Assembly: GCA_913041275.1 (NCBI GenBank)
Contig: CAJWHF010000005.1
Span: 1-45,406, forward strand
Source: an uncultured Opitutia bacterium
GTDB lineage: Bacteria; Verrucomicrobiota; Verrucomicrobiia; Opitutales; Coraliomargaritaceae
Length of the DNA: 45,406 nt
Reading direction: 5' to 3'
The notes under the pieces were generated by a model that worked only from the letters and a program-made list of their open reading frames with translations, made no database searches and was not told where the DNA came from. The number at the start of each line of letters is the position of its first letter. Position 1 is the stretch's first letter. A program made the position numbers and the translations under genes. Shown here piece by piece: positions 1 through 8,539 of the stretch.

Positions 1-2
1 AG

Positions 3-110
3 CAAATCTCTGACCTAGAAATCTGGACGAGTGGAGGTACTACAAATTTGCAGATTCCTGTGGATGGAGATACAGATACCAAATTCTTCCGCTTCAAGAT
101 GGCGGATTAG
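3..110 (+). CDS. 3' end of an unidentified protein gene (partial)
   Basis: Reading frame 3 is open from the first bases of the window to a TAG at 108-110 and gives 35 residues ending in DTDTKFFRFKMAD. Short polar tails of this kind, with a K-F-F-R core, are common at the C-terminus of secreted Opitutae proteins, but that is only a general resemblance. The gene begins outside the window, so its function cannot be judged. It lies on the same strand as the PEP-CTERM gene, 125 nt upstream of that gene's preferred start. Confidence 0.5.
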   Translation, partial: QISDLEIWTSGGTTNLQIPVDGDTDTKFFRFKMAD

Positions 111-235
111 TAAAGATACTTAATCATAGTATCACCCCCACCCGTTTCACTAAAATCCAATCCCCTATTCTTCTAGATTTGCTTAGGGGTCGCATTTTTT
201 CTTTATTTGAATCTGAATATATTTACAAAAGTAGT

Positions 236-988
236 ATGAAAATTTTTCTCTTATTATTTATACTTTTTTCAACAAGCTTAAATGCTTTATCTATCAATTT
301 TGACTTTGAAGATCTAGGTACAATTTTTATCGATTTAGATGAATCCGTACTTGCACAATCTACAGTATCAAGAACGCAGATTGAAGTTTTTGAAACTGAA
401 CAAAACTTAAATAACTATGCAACTGGTTCTATCGGATCACAAAATTATGATTCATTTGATTCTCATTTATATAATTTTCTCTCATTCCCAGGATACGAAG
501 AAGATTGGTCGTTCCCAGGATCACAAGATTATGTTTCGATGAATCTTATAGATGAATTAACTGCTAATTTAAACATCCCTACATTTAACAATTTAGATTT
601 AAGCAATTTTGATACTAGAAATGATAATTCTAATGTATCATTTAGTCCTACATATGGAGGGCCAGTCTTTGTTCCTGGTCATATTTTTATAAATCAAGAT
701 TATACTATTATGTTCGATAATTCAATGTATCATGCAGCTGATATAAACTTTTACATGCAAGATGGCAAAGAACTATTAATTGACTTCGAAGCTTTCCCTA
801 ATGACGGATTTGTTAATGGTGGTTCATCATTGGCTGCTAGTATTTGGTTTATAGATAACAATGGCGAAGGATCTACTACCCTTATTGATAGCGATATTGT
901 CACTATTAGTACTCTTGTCCCAGAACCATCAACCTATGCTCTGATATTTGGAGCAGTTGGACTTGGTTTTGCTGTTAGTAGACGCTAG
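236..988 (+). CDS. PEP-CTERM sorting domain protein, secreted
   Basis: The product is a predicted exported protein of 250 residues. I start it at the ATG at 236 rather than at the track's upstream TTG at 179, because translation from 236 opens with a clean signal peptide (MKIF, then a run of L, F and I, then about residue 18 STSLNA). The C-terminus holds the PEP-CTERM signal: VPEPS, a hydrophobic helix (YALIFGAVGLGFAV) and a basic SRR tail. In this family the tag is recognised by exosortase at the inner membrane, and the proteins are linked to exopolysaccharide and the cell surface. The middle is rich in N, D, S and F and matches no domain I recognise. The DNA is visibly AT-richer than the housekeeping genes. 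No exosortase gene is in the window. Confidence 0.85.
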   Translation: MKIFLLLFILFSTSLNALSINFDFEDLGTIFIDLDESVLAQSTVSRTQIEVFETEQNLNNYATGSIGSQNYDSFDSHLYNFLSFPGYEEDWSFPGSQDYVSMNLIDELTANLNIPTFNNLDLSNFDTRNDNSNVSFSPTYGGPVFVPGHIFINQDYTIMFDNSMYHAADINFYMQDGKELLIDFEAFPNDGFVNGGSSLAASIWFIDNNGEGSTTLIDSDIVTISTLVPEPSTYALIFGAVGLGFAVSRR

Positions 989-1026
989 TAAGATACTAAA
1001 AATACCAGTTATTAAATCTCAAAAAG

Positions 1027-1111
1027 TGGTGGTCGAGGAGGGACTTGAACCCTCACGCCTTGCGGCACATGACCCTTAATCATGCGTGTCTGCCAATTCC
1101 ACCACTCGACC
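1027..1111 (-). tRNA. tRNA-Leu, anticodon AAG
   Basis: An 85-nt class II tRNA folds on the minus strand: acceptor GGTCGAG/CTCGACC, D arm GTG...CAC with GAATTGGCAGA loop, anticodon stem CATGA/TCATG with loop TTAAGGG, long variable arm TGCC-GCAA-GGCG, T arm GAGGG-TTCAAGT-CCCTC, discriminator A and an encoded CCA. The layout matches bacterial tRNA-Leu exactly. The anticodon by position is AAG, with G37 as usual for Leu NAG tRNAs. A34 is unusual, since bacteria normally read CUY codons with a GAG tRNA. A -10-like TATATT lies about 11 nt upstream (plus-strand 1123-1128), without a clear -35. It faces the PEP-CTERM gene tail to tail. Confidence 0.95.
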
Positions 1112-1308
1112 GGTAAGATATTAATATATCAAAGGATCACGTTGATAGGTAGCTTTTTTTCGAGTACAACAATAAATTATTAAAAATGTGAAAGTCTTAT
1201 AAAAACAAAGCTATTGTTGTATCTTGCTTTTCTATCTTCTACTGACATAAAGATAGCATAATAGTGCACGAGGGCAGATATATTTGGCCTCGTTTATCCA
1301 AGACAAAC

Positions 1309-3138
1309 ATGACAGACAAAGAAGTAGGCAATGAAACTGAGGCGACTAAAGAGCCCCTCAATTTAGATGGACTTTCCGGCTTAGACTTCGGACCTAACTG
1401 GGCCGATAAGAACGCTAAGCCATCCCGATCAAAGGCACAGAATAACGATCGTAAATCTAGACACACTAGCGGCAAGCATCCAAGAGATCGTCGTACCGAA
1501 AAAAGAGGCGGGCCTGGTCTGACAGATAAGAAATCCGACCGCAGAGGAAACTATTCCGGCAACCGCGAAAGACTACCAAAGAAATCTGTACCAATTACTT
1601 TCAACCCTACGGTTGGAGTCGACCTCTACCCCCAAGATGAAGCTTTTGATGCGCTTATAAAGCGCCTACGATCCAGTGCACGTACCTATCAACTTTTTGA
1701 TTTAGCACAGCTGCTTCTTGAAAAACCCGAGCGCTACATTGTAGTGGTTTCGCCTAAAGATTCAAAAGGTGGAGAAAAAACTAATCTCTACTACTCTGTG
1801 CCTGGACATTTGCCCTTTGAGACCGAAGAAGAAGCAGTCAGTTATGTGATCAAGCATCACATCGATTTATTCTTTGATACTGAAGAGATCGAAATCGATC
1901 CGCCCAAGGGCAGCTTTCTTATGGTCAACCGTTGTACCATAACCGGCGAGCTATTGGGACCACCTAATTATCATCGTTATCAAGAATTTCTACAGCGTCA
2001 CTTCACCACACGTATTAACGGTATGTCCTTCGAACGATTCAGCTCCAAGATTGAAAGCGTAAAAGAACAAGAGCAAATTGATGCATGGCTCGAATCAATG
2101 AAGAAAGCTACTCGCTATACTGTAAAGGATTCGCAAGAAATCGAAAAAGTATCTTTTGAAACACTCGGAAGTGCCCGTGAATATCTCTTAAATAATCATA
2201 AGGATAAGGTCGTCGGTTCAGATGAAAGTATTCGTTTTGCAGGGCGTGATATAGAACGTCTGCCGCAGGGCAACATACGGCGCTCAGTAGAAGCCTACGT
2301 CGAACAGCAAAAGCACTTTCCACTAGACTCAGCCAATAATATTCGTGGTCGTCTGCGTCGCCAGAAATTTGCCGTTTATAAAAAAGGAACAAAGGGCGTA
2401 TCATTCGTCTGCGCGGTAAAAAGAAAATTTCGCGACAGTACAAGCGTGTTTACTGATTCGATACGTGACCTAATCGATTTCATTGAAAAACATCCAGATT
2501 TACCTGCCTCAAAACTACCCAAAGAATATATTGGTGTAGATACAGAGAAACAGAATCCTGAAAAACTTAAAATGACCGAAGCGGAAGTCGAGGCTGCCGC
2601 AAAAGCTAAGTCTCAAGCCAAGGTCGATTCCGAAGCCAATTCGGAGGTTAGTAGTTTGGCGGCAGACGAAAATCCAACAGAAGTCGCCACTCCTAAAGAA
2701 GATTCCCCTAAAATAACCGAAGACGCACAAGCTTCAACCGAGGCGACACCCAAGAGCATTTTAAGCAAAGAAGAGGAGCTTAAGCTTCGCCAATTGATGC
2801 TAGATCTTCGCTGGTTGATCACCGAGGGATACGTCACCGAATACGGTGACGGGCGCCTGTTTGCTCCCCCTCCAATGCCACTTCCAAAACCGAAGGTTCC
2901 AATGACAAAGGAAACGGCTGAAAAAGAAGTTTCTAAATCTCAGACTACGACCCCAAGTGACACAGAGCCTGAGATAATTAATTCAGAGCTCGTAGCAACT
3001 GCTATTACAGAGGATAGCAATAACGATGGTAGCAATAACGATGCTACCAATACTGAGGCTGTTCAGGTAGAGGCCGAAGCTGAAACTGACACCGATATAT
3101 CACCTGTAAAAGATGTGCCCGATGAGGGAGAAAAGTAA
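1309..3138 (+). CDS. Large charged protein of unknown function
   Basis: The product is about 609 residues from the ATG at 1309. The track's start at 1264 is a GTG with nothing to favour it. I do not recognise the family. Three parts can be seen. An N-terminal stretch of about 90 residues is rich in R, K, G and S (KPSRSKAQ, RDRRTEKRGG). A folded-looking middle of about 330 residues holds aromatic and hydrophobic segments, including YIVVVSPK, FLMVNRCTITGELLGPP and a basic GRLRRQKFAVYKKG patch. The C-terminal tail is low-complexity and rich in A, E, S and T. There is no signal peptide and no membrane segment, so it is probably cytoplasmic. The basic patches would fit binding to RNA or DNA, but that is inference only. 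It stands alone between the tRNA and the convergent aroK. Confidence 0.8.
   Translation: MTDKEVGNETEATKEPLNLDGLSGLDFGPNWADKNAKPSRSKAQNNDRKSRHTSGKHPRDRRTEKRGGPGLTDKKSDRRGNYSGNRERLPKKSVPITFNPTVGVDLYPQDEAFDALIKRLRSSARTYQLFDLAQLLLEKPERYIVVVSPKDSKGGEKTNLYYSVPGHLPFETEEEAVSYVIKHHIDLFFDTEEIEIDPPKGSFLMVNRCTITGELLGPPNYHRYQEFLQRHFTTRINGMSFERFSSKIESVKEQEQIDAWLESMKKATRYTVKDSQEIEKVSFETLGSAREYLLNNHKDKVVGSDESIRFAGRDIERLPQGNIRRSVEAYVEQQKHFPLDSANNIRGRLRRQKFAVYKKGTKGVSFVCAVKRKFRDSTSVFTDSIRDLIDFIEKHPDLPASKLPKEYIGVDTEKQNPEKLKMTEAEVEAAAKAKSQAKVDSEANSEVSSLAADENPTEVATPKEDSPKITEDAQASTEATPKSILSKEEELKLRQLMLDLRWLITEGYVTEYGDGRLFAPPPMPLPKPKVPMTKETAEKEVSKSQTTTPSDTEPEIINSELVATAITEDSNNDGSNNDATNTEAVQVEAEAETDTDISPVKDVPDEGEK
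3016..3045 (+). repeat. 15-bp tandem duplication inside the charged gene
   Basis: Two head-to-tail copies of agcaataacgatg+2 nt (14 of 15 bases identical) encode the repeat SNNDG/SNNDA in the acidic tail of the gene. The unit is a multiple of three, so the frame is kept. This is probably replication slippage in a tail under weak selection. Confidence 0.7.
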
Positions 3139-3173
3139 TTGTTAGCAGGGCGCAAGAACTCAGCGCTAATTAC

Positions 3174-3719
3174 TTAAGAATTATGCGCCCTAGCATTGCT
3201 CTTGTAGGTGCGTACCAAGTGGCGCGTTACATCAGATAAGCTACGCTGATCAGTGCTAATGGCAGCTCCACAAGACATGTAAATAGGTTCGCGTTCCTTT
3301 AAGAGTAATCGAATTTCAGCTTCGGGATCTTCCACGTCAAGTAGAGGACGATTTTTATTACGATTTGTACGTTCGATAATACTTTCCAAGGAAGCAAAAA
3401 GACAAATAACAACCCCCTTGGCCTTTAGTAATTCCTTCATGCCTTCTTGTATGACCAGTCCACCACCACAGGAGATAACGCAACCGGAATCTGGATGACC
3501 ATTATCTATGAATTGACGCTCTAGCTTACGGAAATGAGCCTCGCCATAAGTAGAAAATATTTCGGAAATTCGAGAGCCTTGCTCTTTTTCTATTTGATGA
3601 TCCGAGTCGATAAACTTGTACCCTAATTCGCGAGCAACACGGCGACCTATAGACGACTTACCCACCCCCATAAAACCGACGAGGTATAGATTAGTATTAT
3701 TTATAGGTACATTTTTCAA
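3174..3719 (-). CDS. aroK: Shikimate kinase
   Basis: The enzyme phosphorylates shikimate to shikimate 3-phosphate with ATP, in the chorismate pathway in the cytoplasm. At 181 residues it is normal for the family. Visible motifs are the Walker A loop GFMGVGKS (residues 15-22), the D-S-D pair at 38-40 that binds shikimate and Mg, the FRKLER arginine segment, the CGGGLV loop around 85, and the lid NRNKNRPLL. The start in the track is TTG. There is no ATG or GTG in frame between the upstream region and Met17 inside the Walker loop, so TTG, or a start slightly further upstream, must be used. It lies 60 nt downstream of mutM on the same strand and may be co-transcribed with it. Confidence 0.95.
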   Translation of the reverse strand: MKNVPINNTNLYLVGFMGVGKSSIGRRVARELGYKFIDSDHQIEKEQGSRISEIFSTYGEAHFRKLERQFIDNGHPDSGCVISCGGGLVIQEGMKELLKAKGVVICLFASLESIIERTNRNKNRPLLDVEDPEAEIRLLLKEREPIYMSCGAAISTDQRSLSDVTRHLVRTYKSNARAHNS

Positions 3720-3779
3720 GTAGCTGATATTGCTGGAAAATTGAAGGGCTGTGCGAACATAAAATAAAGGATTTTTTAT

Positions 3780-4577
3780 TTATCTTTGCCAACTAGGGGA
3801 CCAACAACTAGTGCGCCCTCCAACTTTTGCCCTACTAAGAAGTTTACCGGTCTGTGGGCAGCTACCACCAGCCTTCCACCTATGGTTGAAGAGCCAATTT
3901 TCAGGGGGCCTACCCCAGTCTGCACCGATCACACGGATAGCATCTTCAGAAACTTCGCGGATTCGTGTGTAGAGTTCCTTTCGCTCGCGCATAGTAATTC
4001 TACCGCATTTTCTAGATGGCAGGATACGGCTTCTCCACAGAATCTCGTCGGCCATCCAATTACCGACTCCAGGAAAGAATTCCTGTACCAAAAGAACCGC
4101 TTTGATCGGAGACTTCGTACGCCTATTAAGATATGTATCAACACGGTCAAAGCTATATTCAGGAGATAAAATTTCAGGCGGACGATGAGCCCACCAGTCA
4201 GGCTCTTGGTCGTGATTGGAGTACAAGATACGACCAAACATACGCGCATCGGAAAAGACTAGTGATAGCTTACTATCCATTCTTAGTATCAAGTGATCGT
4301 GTTTAGCTGGTTTCTCACCTGCTTGTAACACTTGCATCTTTCCTGTCATACCCAGATGCACACCAAGCCAATGGCTCTGCCCAAAACGCAAACATAACTG
4401 CTTCCCATGCACTAGAGACTCTATGAATTTTTCCTGAACTAAGTTTTGTTTAAGCGCTGCACAATCTAGGCCCCTAAATACTCGTTTATCTGAATTAAGA
4501 TGAACGCTAGTGACAGTTTGGTTCAAAGCAGGTAGCCACTGTTTTCGGTAATACTCAACTTCAGCTAGTTCGGGCAT
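3780..4577 (-). CDS. mutM: Formamidopyrimidine-DNA glycosylase (Fpg/MutM-like), zincless finger
   Basis: This is a base-excision repair glycosylase/AP lyase of the Fpg/Nei family, 265 residues. It keeps the catalytic Pro2-Glu3 (MPELAEVE), the conserved Lys59 in HGKQL, the GVHLGMTGKM strand, and the helix-two-turn-helix region (FFPGVGNWMADEIL) that grips DNA. The C-terminal finger is altered. In an ungapped alignment with the E. coli Fpg finger from memory, only the first of the four zinc cysteines remains (SCPQTGK); the others become T, S and W (TSCWSPSW). The arginine at the hairpin tip (GGRTS) is kept. The family call is secure; the exact substrate (8-oxoG or oxidised pyrimidine) is not settled by sequence. 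It is followed by aroK. Confidence 0.9.
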   Translation of the reverse strand: MPELAEVEYYRKQWLPALNQTVTSVHLNSDKRVFRGLDCAALKQNLVQEKFIESLVHGKQLCLRFGQSHWLGVHLGMTGKMQVLQAGEKPAKHDHLILRMDSKLSLVFSDARMFGRILYSNHDQEPDWWAHRPPEILSPEYSFDRVDTYLNRRTKSPIKAVLLVQEFFPGVGNWMADEILWRSRILPSRKCGRITMRERKELYTRIREVSEDAIRVIGADWGRPPENWLFNHRWKAGGSCPQTGKLLSRAKVGGRTSCWSPSWQR

Positions 4578-4678
4578 CTAATAGGTCTTCAGCTTGGCTT
4601 TTTATAAATTTTATACCTAAAAAATATATGTGTATTGCAGCTATACTTCAATACACTTCAAATAATATTATACAATTT

Positions 4679-5587
4679 ATGCCCAAGCCAAAGATTATAG
4701 ATTGCCACACGCATGCCTATCCCGATGAAGTCGCATTTAACCCGCATGCCTGGGCGAATGAGCGAGGGGAACAATATTGGGCAGAACTGGTAGCCCCAAA
4801 AGAAAGGAAGAGCATCCAAGGCTGGAATGATCCAGCTCAAATGTTAGCAGCAATGGACGCTGCAGAGGTCGACGAAGCTGTCTTATTAGGGTGGTACTGG
4901 ACGAAAGAATCTACTTGCCGCTGGCATAATCAAGTAATGGCCAATTGGATTAGTCACGCACCCGGCCGCTTTAACGCTTTTGCCGCAATCTATCCAAATG
5001 CCAATGTAATTGACCAACTAGAAACTGCGAAAACATTGGGCTTTGTTGGTGTAGGTGAACTACACATCGGCGTACAGGGTTACGAAAAATCGCCCACGCA
5101 TTGGAAAACCATGGCAAAGTGGTGTGCAGAATCAAATTGGCCGATCAATTTTCACGTTACCGATGAATCAATACGCATGCCACCTAATGCTGTTCAAACA
5201 CCGCTACAAACATTCATAAAAATAGCTCAGCAAGAGCCTCAATTAAAAATGATTTTAGCCCATTGGGGAGGGCAAATTGCTCATTTAGAAAAGAATCCCC
5301 AAATGCGTGAGATTTTGCAAAATGTCTATTACGACTCTGCAGCTAGTCCTTTACTTTATGATATCAGTATCTTTAAGCAGATGCTTGAGATCGTTGGTCC
5401 TCATAAAATACTCTTCGGATCCGACTACCCTCTTATGCTCTATCCCAGAAAAGGAAAGATTCCCAAAATGACACCTTTTATTGATTCTATTCGCGAAGAA
5501 TCAGGACTACGCAACGAACAAATCGTCCGTCTACTCGGGGGGAATTTCGATCAATTATTGCCAAACAGATGGGCGCCTAAAACTTAA
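4679..5587 (+). CDS. Amidohydrolase family (amidohydrolase_2 / ACMSD-like) metal-dependent hydrolase
   Basis: A TIM-barrel hydrolase of 302 residues from the ATG at 4679. The track's longer form adds a 17-residue leader that looks like untranslated AT-rich sequence. The N-terminal HTH (IIDCHTHAYPD, residues 10-12) is the first metal-binding H-x-H. Later come FHVTDE, LAHWGGQ and a late FGSDYPL, whose Asp is the usual catalytic residue of the amidohydrolase_2 group. Related enzymes act as decarboxylases or hydrolases on cyclic or carboxylated small molecules. The substrate cannot be read from the sequence, and the neighbours (repair gene, sucA) do not help. There is no signal peptide, so it is cytoplasmic. 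It stands alone with no operon partner. Confidence 0.85.
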   Translation: MPKPKIIDCHTHAYPDEVAFNPHAWANERGEQYWAELVAPKERKSIQGWNDPAQMLAAMDAAEVDEAVLLGWYWTKESTCRWHNQVMANWISHAPGRFNAFAAIYPNANVIDQLETAKTLGFVGVGELHIGVQGYEKSPTHWKTMAKWCAESNWPINFHVTDESIRMPPNAVQTPLQTFIKIAQQEPQLKMILAHWGGQIAHLEKNPQMREILQNVYYDSAASPLLYDISIFKQMLEIVGPHKILFGSDYPLMLYPRKGKIPKMTPFIDSIREESGLRNEQIVRLLGGNFDQLLPNRWAPKT

Positions 5588-5615
5588 TTGATACTGGCTA
5601 ACGCTCCAAATAAAG

Positions 5616-5629
5616 GCTTGATGTCAAGC
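5616..5629. promoter_or_regulatory. Small inverted repeat in the sucA leader region
   Basis: GCTTGA-TG-TCAAGC is a perfect 6-bp-arm palindrome in the 173-nt gap before sucA, about 130 nt ahead of its start. It could be a weak operator or the remains of a terminator for the amidohydrolase gene, but no T-run follows. A repeat this short can arise by chance. Confidence 0.2.
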
Positions 5630-5760
5630 TAATGGCTATTCAATTTACAGAATTTTTACCTCCATGGTATTAGCAAATCGAATAGTATGGAATAATCTGC
5701 TTTAAGATTTGTATTACTTATAGGTACATGATAACGGTTTATTAAATTCTAAACCTATTT

Positions 5761-8511
5761 ATGTCCACAAAGCATTCAAATATTACAAGCCGTTGGAATG
5801 CCGACTTGATCGATCAAAATTACGAGCATTGGCGTAGTAATCCCGAGATACTAAGTCCGGAATGGCGGGCATTTTTCGAAGGATTTGAAATCGGCCAAGA
5901 TACTGTCGCGGGGCTTCCTGAATTAAATAGTGTCGATAGTAATAATCTCGATAGCGACGCGTCTAAACAATCAAGAGCTATAGGTCTAATCTACGCCTAC
6001 CGGTCGATTGGTCACACAATTGCAGACTTTAATCCCCTAACGAAGGAGAAGCCGTTTAATCCACGGCTTACTTTAGAGCGACTCGGCTTCGACCAATCAG
6101 ATCTAGAGCGTGTATTTCATACAGGTAATTATCTTGGTGGAAAAGATATGACTCTGGGCGAGCTAATTGAACGCTTAGAGAAGACCTATTGCGATACTGT
6201 AGGCGTAGAGTATATACATATACAAGAGACGCCCAAACGCCGCTGGATACAGGCCCGTATTGAACCAGAGTGCTTTATTCCGCGCTTCACAAAAGATGAA
6301 AAATGGCGTATCCTGAGAACAATTACACAAGCGGAGGATTTTGAAAATTTCCTCCAGAATCGTTATGTAGGACAGAAACGTTTCTCCCTAGAAGGCGGCG
6401 AAACTTTGATAGCTTGCCTAGAAAGTATATTTGAACGCTGCGGTAAAAACTCAGTAGACGAAATTGTCATAGGCATGGCACACAGAGGACGACTCAATGT
6501 CTTGGCTAATTTCCTAGGAAAGTCTCTTGAATATATTTTTCGCGAGTTTTCAGAAAACTACGTGCCAGATACGATCCATGGAGACGGCGATGTAAAGTAC
6601 CACCTTGGCTTCGAGACCAAGCGCACTACCAGTGATGGTCACGAAGTAGAACTTCGATTGGCTGCCAATCCCAGTCACCTAGAAGCAGTGAATCCAGTCG
6701 TAGAAGGTAAAGCGCGTGCGCGGCAACGCATACGTGGTGACCTCGATCGAAAACGCGTCCTCCCCCTACTCATCCACGGCGATGCCGCTATTGCAGGCCA
6801 AGGGATTGTAGCTGAAGTAATCAACTTTTCTCAATTAAAGGGCTACCGCACAGGTGGCACAATCCATCTGGTCATTAATAATCAGATAGGCTTCACGACC
6901 GATCCGTCCGATGCTCGTTCTAGTCGTTACTGTACCGATGTAGCTAAAATAGTCGAAGCACCAATTTTTCACGTCAATGGCAACGACCCACTTGCAGTAA
7001 TTGCTGTTACCGAAGCTGCTTTCGATTACCGACAAACCTTCGGCTGTGACGTAGTGATCGATATGTATTGTTGGCGCAAACATGGACATAATGAGTCCGA
7101 CGAGCCAGCCTTCACACAGCCTATACTTTATAAGACAATTTCAGAGATGCCATTAATCGGCCATGAGCTAGGGAAACGCCTTATTGCTGCAGGCGATTTG
7201 ACTGCAGCCGAGGTCAAAACGATTAAGACTGAATACTCGCAAAAACTAGATACAGCTTTTGAAAGCGTAAAAGAAAGTAACAAGTCCGATCCATTCGAAG
7301 GGTCGAGTGCCAGGACCCAACCATCGTATAGTTTTAAAAACTTTGAGACTAAAGTCTCAAAGGAAGACTTAACGCTTATAGCAAAACAGCTAACGCACAT
7401 ACCGGAAGGCTTTAATGCTAACAAAAAAATAGTTCGGCAACTCGCTACTAAACTGAAGTCTTTTGAAGAGAATAATGGGGTCGACTGGGGCATGGGTGAG
7501 GCGCTTGCTTTTGGCAGTTTATTACTCGACGGAACGCCTGTTCGCCTCAGCGGTCAGGATTGTGAACGTGGGACATTCAGCCACCGCCACTCAGTCCTAT
7601 ACGACGTGGAAACTAGAGAGAAATATGTTCCTTTGCTGGATATAAGGGAGGATCAAGCGCAGTTTTGCGTACATAACTCTTTACTATCTGAAGCAGCGGT
7701 CTTGGGTTTTGACTACGGCTATTCTCTAGACTACCCCCAAATGCTCTGCATTTGGGAAGCACAGTTCGGCGACTTTGTTAATGGAGCTCAAGTTATCATA
7801 GATCAATTTATTACAAGCAGTGAATCCAAATGGGGAAGACTAAGTGGCCTTGTAATGCTCCTTCCACACGGATACGAAGGTCAAGGCCCCGAACATTCCT
7901 CCGCCAGACTTGAGCGCTTTCTTCAGGGCTGCGCCGAGAATAACATACAGGTTTGTAATGTAACTACTCCTGCACAATACTTTCATCTGATGCGTCGCCA
8001 GATGAAGCGTGAGTTTAAAAAACCACTCATCATTATGGCGCCAAAGAGTCTACTCCGCCACAAAAACTGTATCTCCAAAATTGAAGATTTTTGTGAGAAT
8101 GAATTCTGGTCGATCCTTGATGATGAAAATACACAAAAGAATGATACTAAGCGTATCATATTGTGCTCGGGTAAAATTTACTACGACCTAAGTGCATATC
8201 GTGAAGAGAAATCTATTAAAGATTCTGCCATAGTTCGCGTAGAACAACTCTACCCTCTGCACCGAGATCTTTTGAAGCAAATCTTTGCTAACTACCCGCA
8301 GGCTAAATCTATAGTTTGGTGCCAAGAAGAACCTAAAAATATGGGTGCCTGGAGCTTCATCGCACCACGTATTCTAGAAACGACCGGCAAATCACCTATC
8401 TATGTCGGCCGCAAAGGTTCCGCTAGTCCCGCCGTCGGGTCGCTAGCTGTACATAAATACGAGCAAAAGAAATTAATTGAATCTGCTTTCACAGCCAACC
8501 CGGCTCAGTAA
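5761..8511 (+). CDS. sucA: 2-oxoglutarate dehydrogenase E1 component
   Basis: This is the thiamine diphosphate-dependent E1 subunit that decarboxylates 2-oxoglutarate and transfers the succinyl group to the lipoyl arm of SucB, in the TCA cycle. At 916 residues it is standard. The N-terminal E2-binding segment is visible ([20 protein letters not shown]). So are [17 protein letters not shown] near residue 238, the ThDP/Mg loop [10 protein letters not shown] near 339, IGFTTDP, the [13 protein letters not shown] region of the transketolase-like Pyr domain, and the C-terminal VRVEQLYPL and [12 protein letters not shown]. It starts the sucA-sucB-lpdA operon, with 28 nt to sucB. No Shine-Dalgarno motif precedes the ATG. 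Confidence 0.98.
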   Translation: MSTKHSNITSRWNADLIDQNYEHWRSNPEILSPEWRAFFEGFEIGQDTVAGLPELNSVDSNNLDSDASKQSRAIGLIYAYRSIGHTIADFNPLTKEKPFNPRLTLERLGFDQSDLERVFHTGNYLGGKDMTLGELIERLEKTYCDTVGVEYIHIQETPKRRWIQARIEPECFIPRFTKDEKWRILRTITQAEDFENFLQNRYVGQKRFSLEGGETLIACLESIFERCGKNSVDEIVIGMAHRGRLNVLANFLGKSLEYIFREFSENYVPDTIHGDGDVKYHLGFETKRTTSDGHEVELRLAANPSHLEAVNPVVEGKARARQRIRGDLDRKRVLPLLIHGDAAIAGQGIVAEVINFSQLKGYRTGGTIHLVINNQIGFTTDPSDARSSRYCTDVAKIVEAPIFHVNGNDPLAVIAVTEAAFDYRQTFGCDVVIDMYCWRKHGHNESDEPAFTQPILYKTISEMPLIGHELGKRLIAAGDLTAAEVKTIKTEYSQKLDTAFESVKESNKSDPFEGSSARTQPSYSFKNFETKVSKEDLTLIAKQLTHIPEGFNANKKIVRQLATKLKSFEENNGVDWGMGEALAFGSLLLDGTPVRLSGQDCERGTFSHRHSVLYDVETREKYVPLLDIREDQAQFCVHNSLLSEAAVLGFDYGYSLDYPQMLCIWEAQFGDFVNGAQVIIDQFITSSESKWGRLSGLVMLLPHGYEGQGPEHSSARLERFLQGCAENNIQVCNVTTPAQYFHLMRRQMKREFKKPLIIMAPKSLLRHKNCISKIEDFCENEFWSILDDENTQKNDTKRIILCSGKIYYDLSAYREEKSIKDSAIVRVEQLYPLHRDLLKQIFANYPQAKSIVWCQEEPKNMGAWSFIAPRILETTGKSPIYVGRKGSASPAVGSLAVHKYEQKKLIESAFTANPAQ

Positions 8512-8539
8512 TGACTACATGCCCAAACTCGTTTAAATT

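Noticed and set aside
1239-1475. 78-codon minus-strand ORF over the start of the charged gene
   Set aside because: Antisense to the N-terminus of the real gene, no leader signals, no family.
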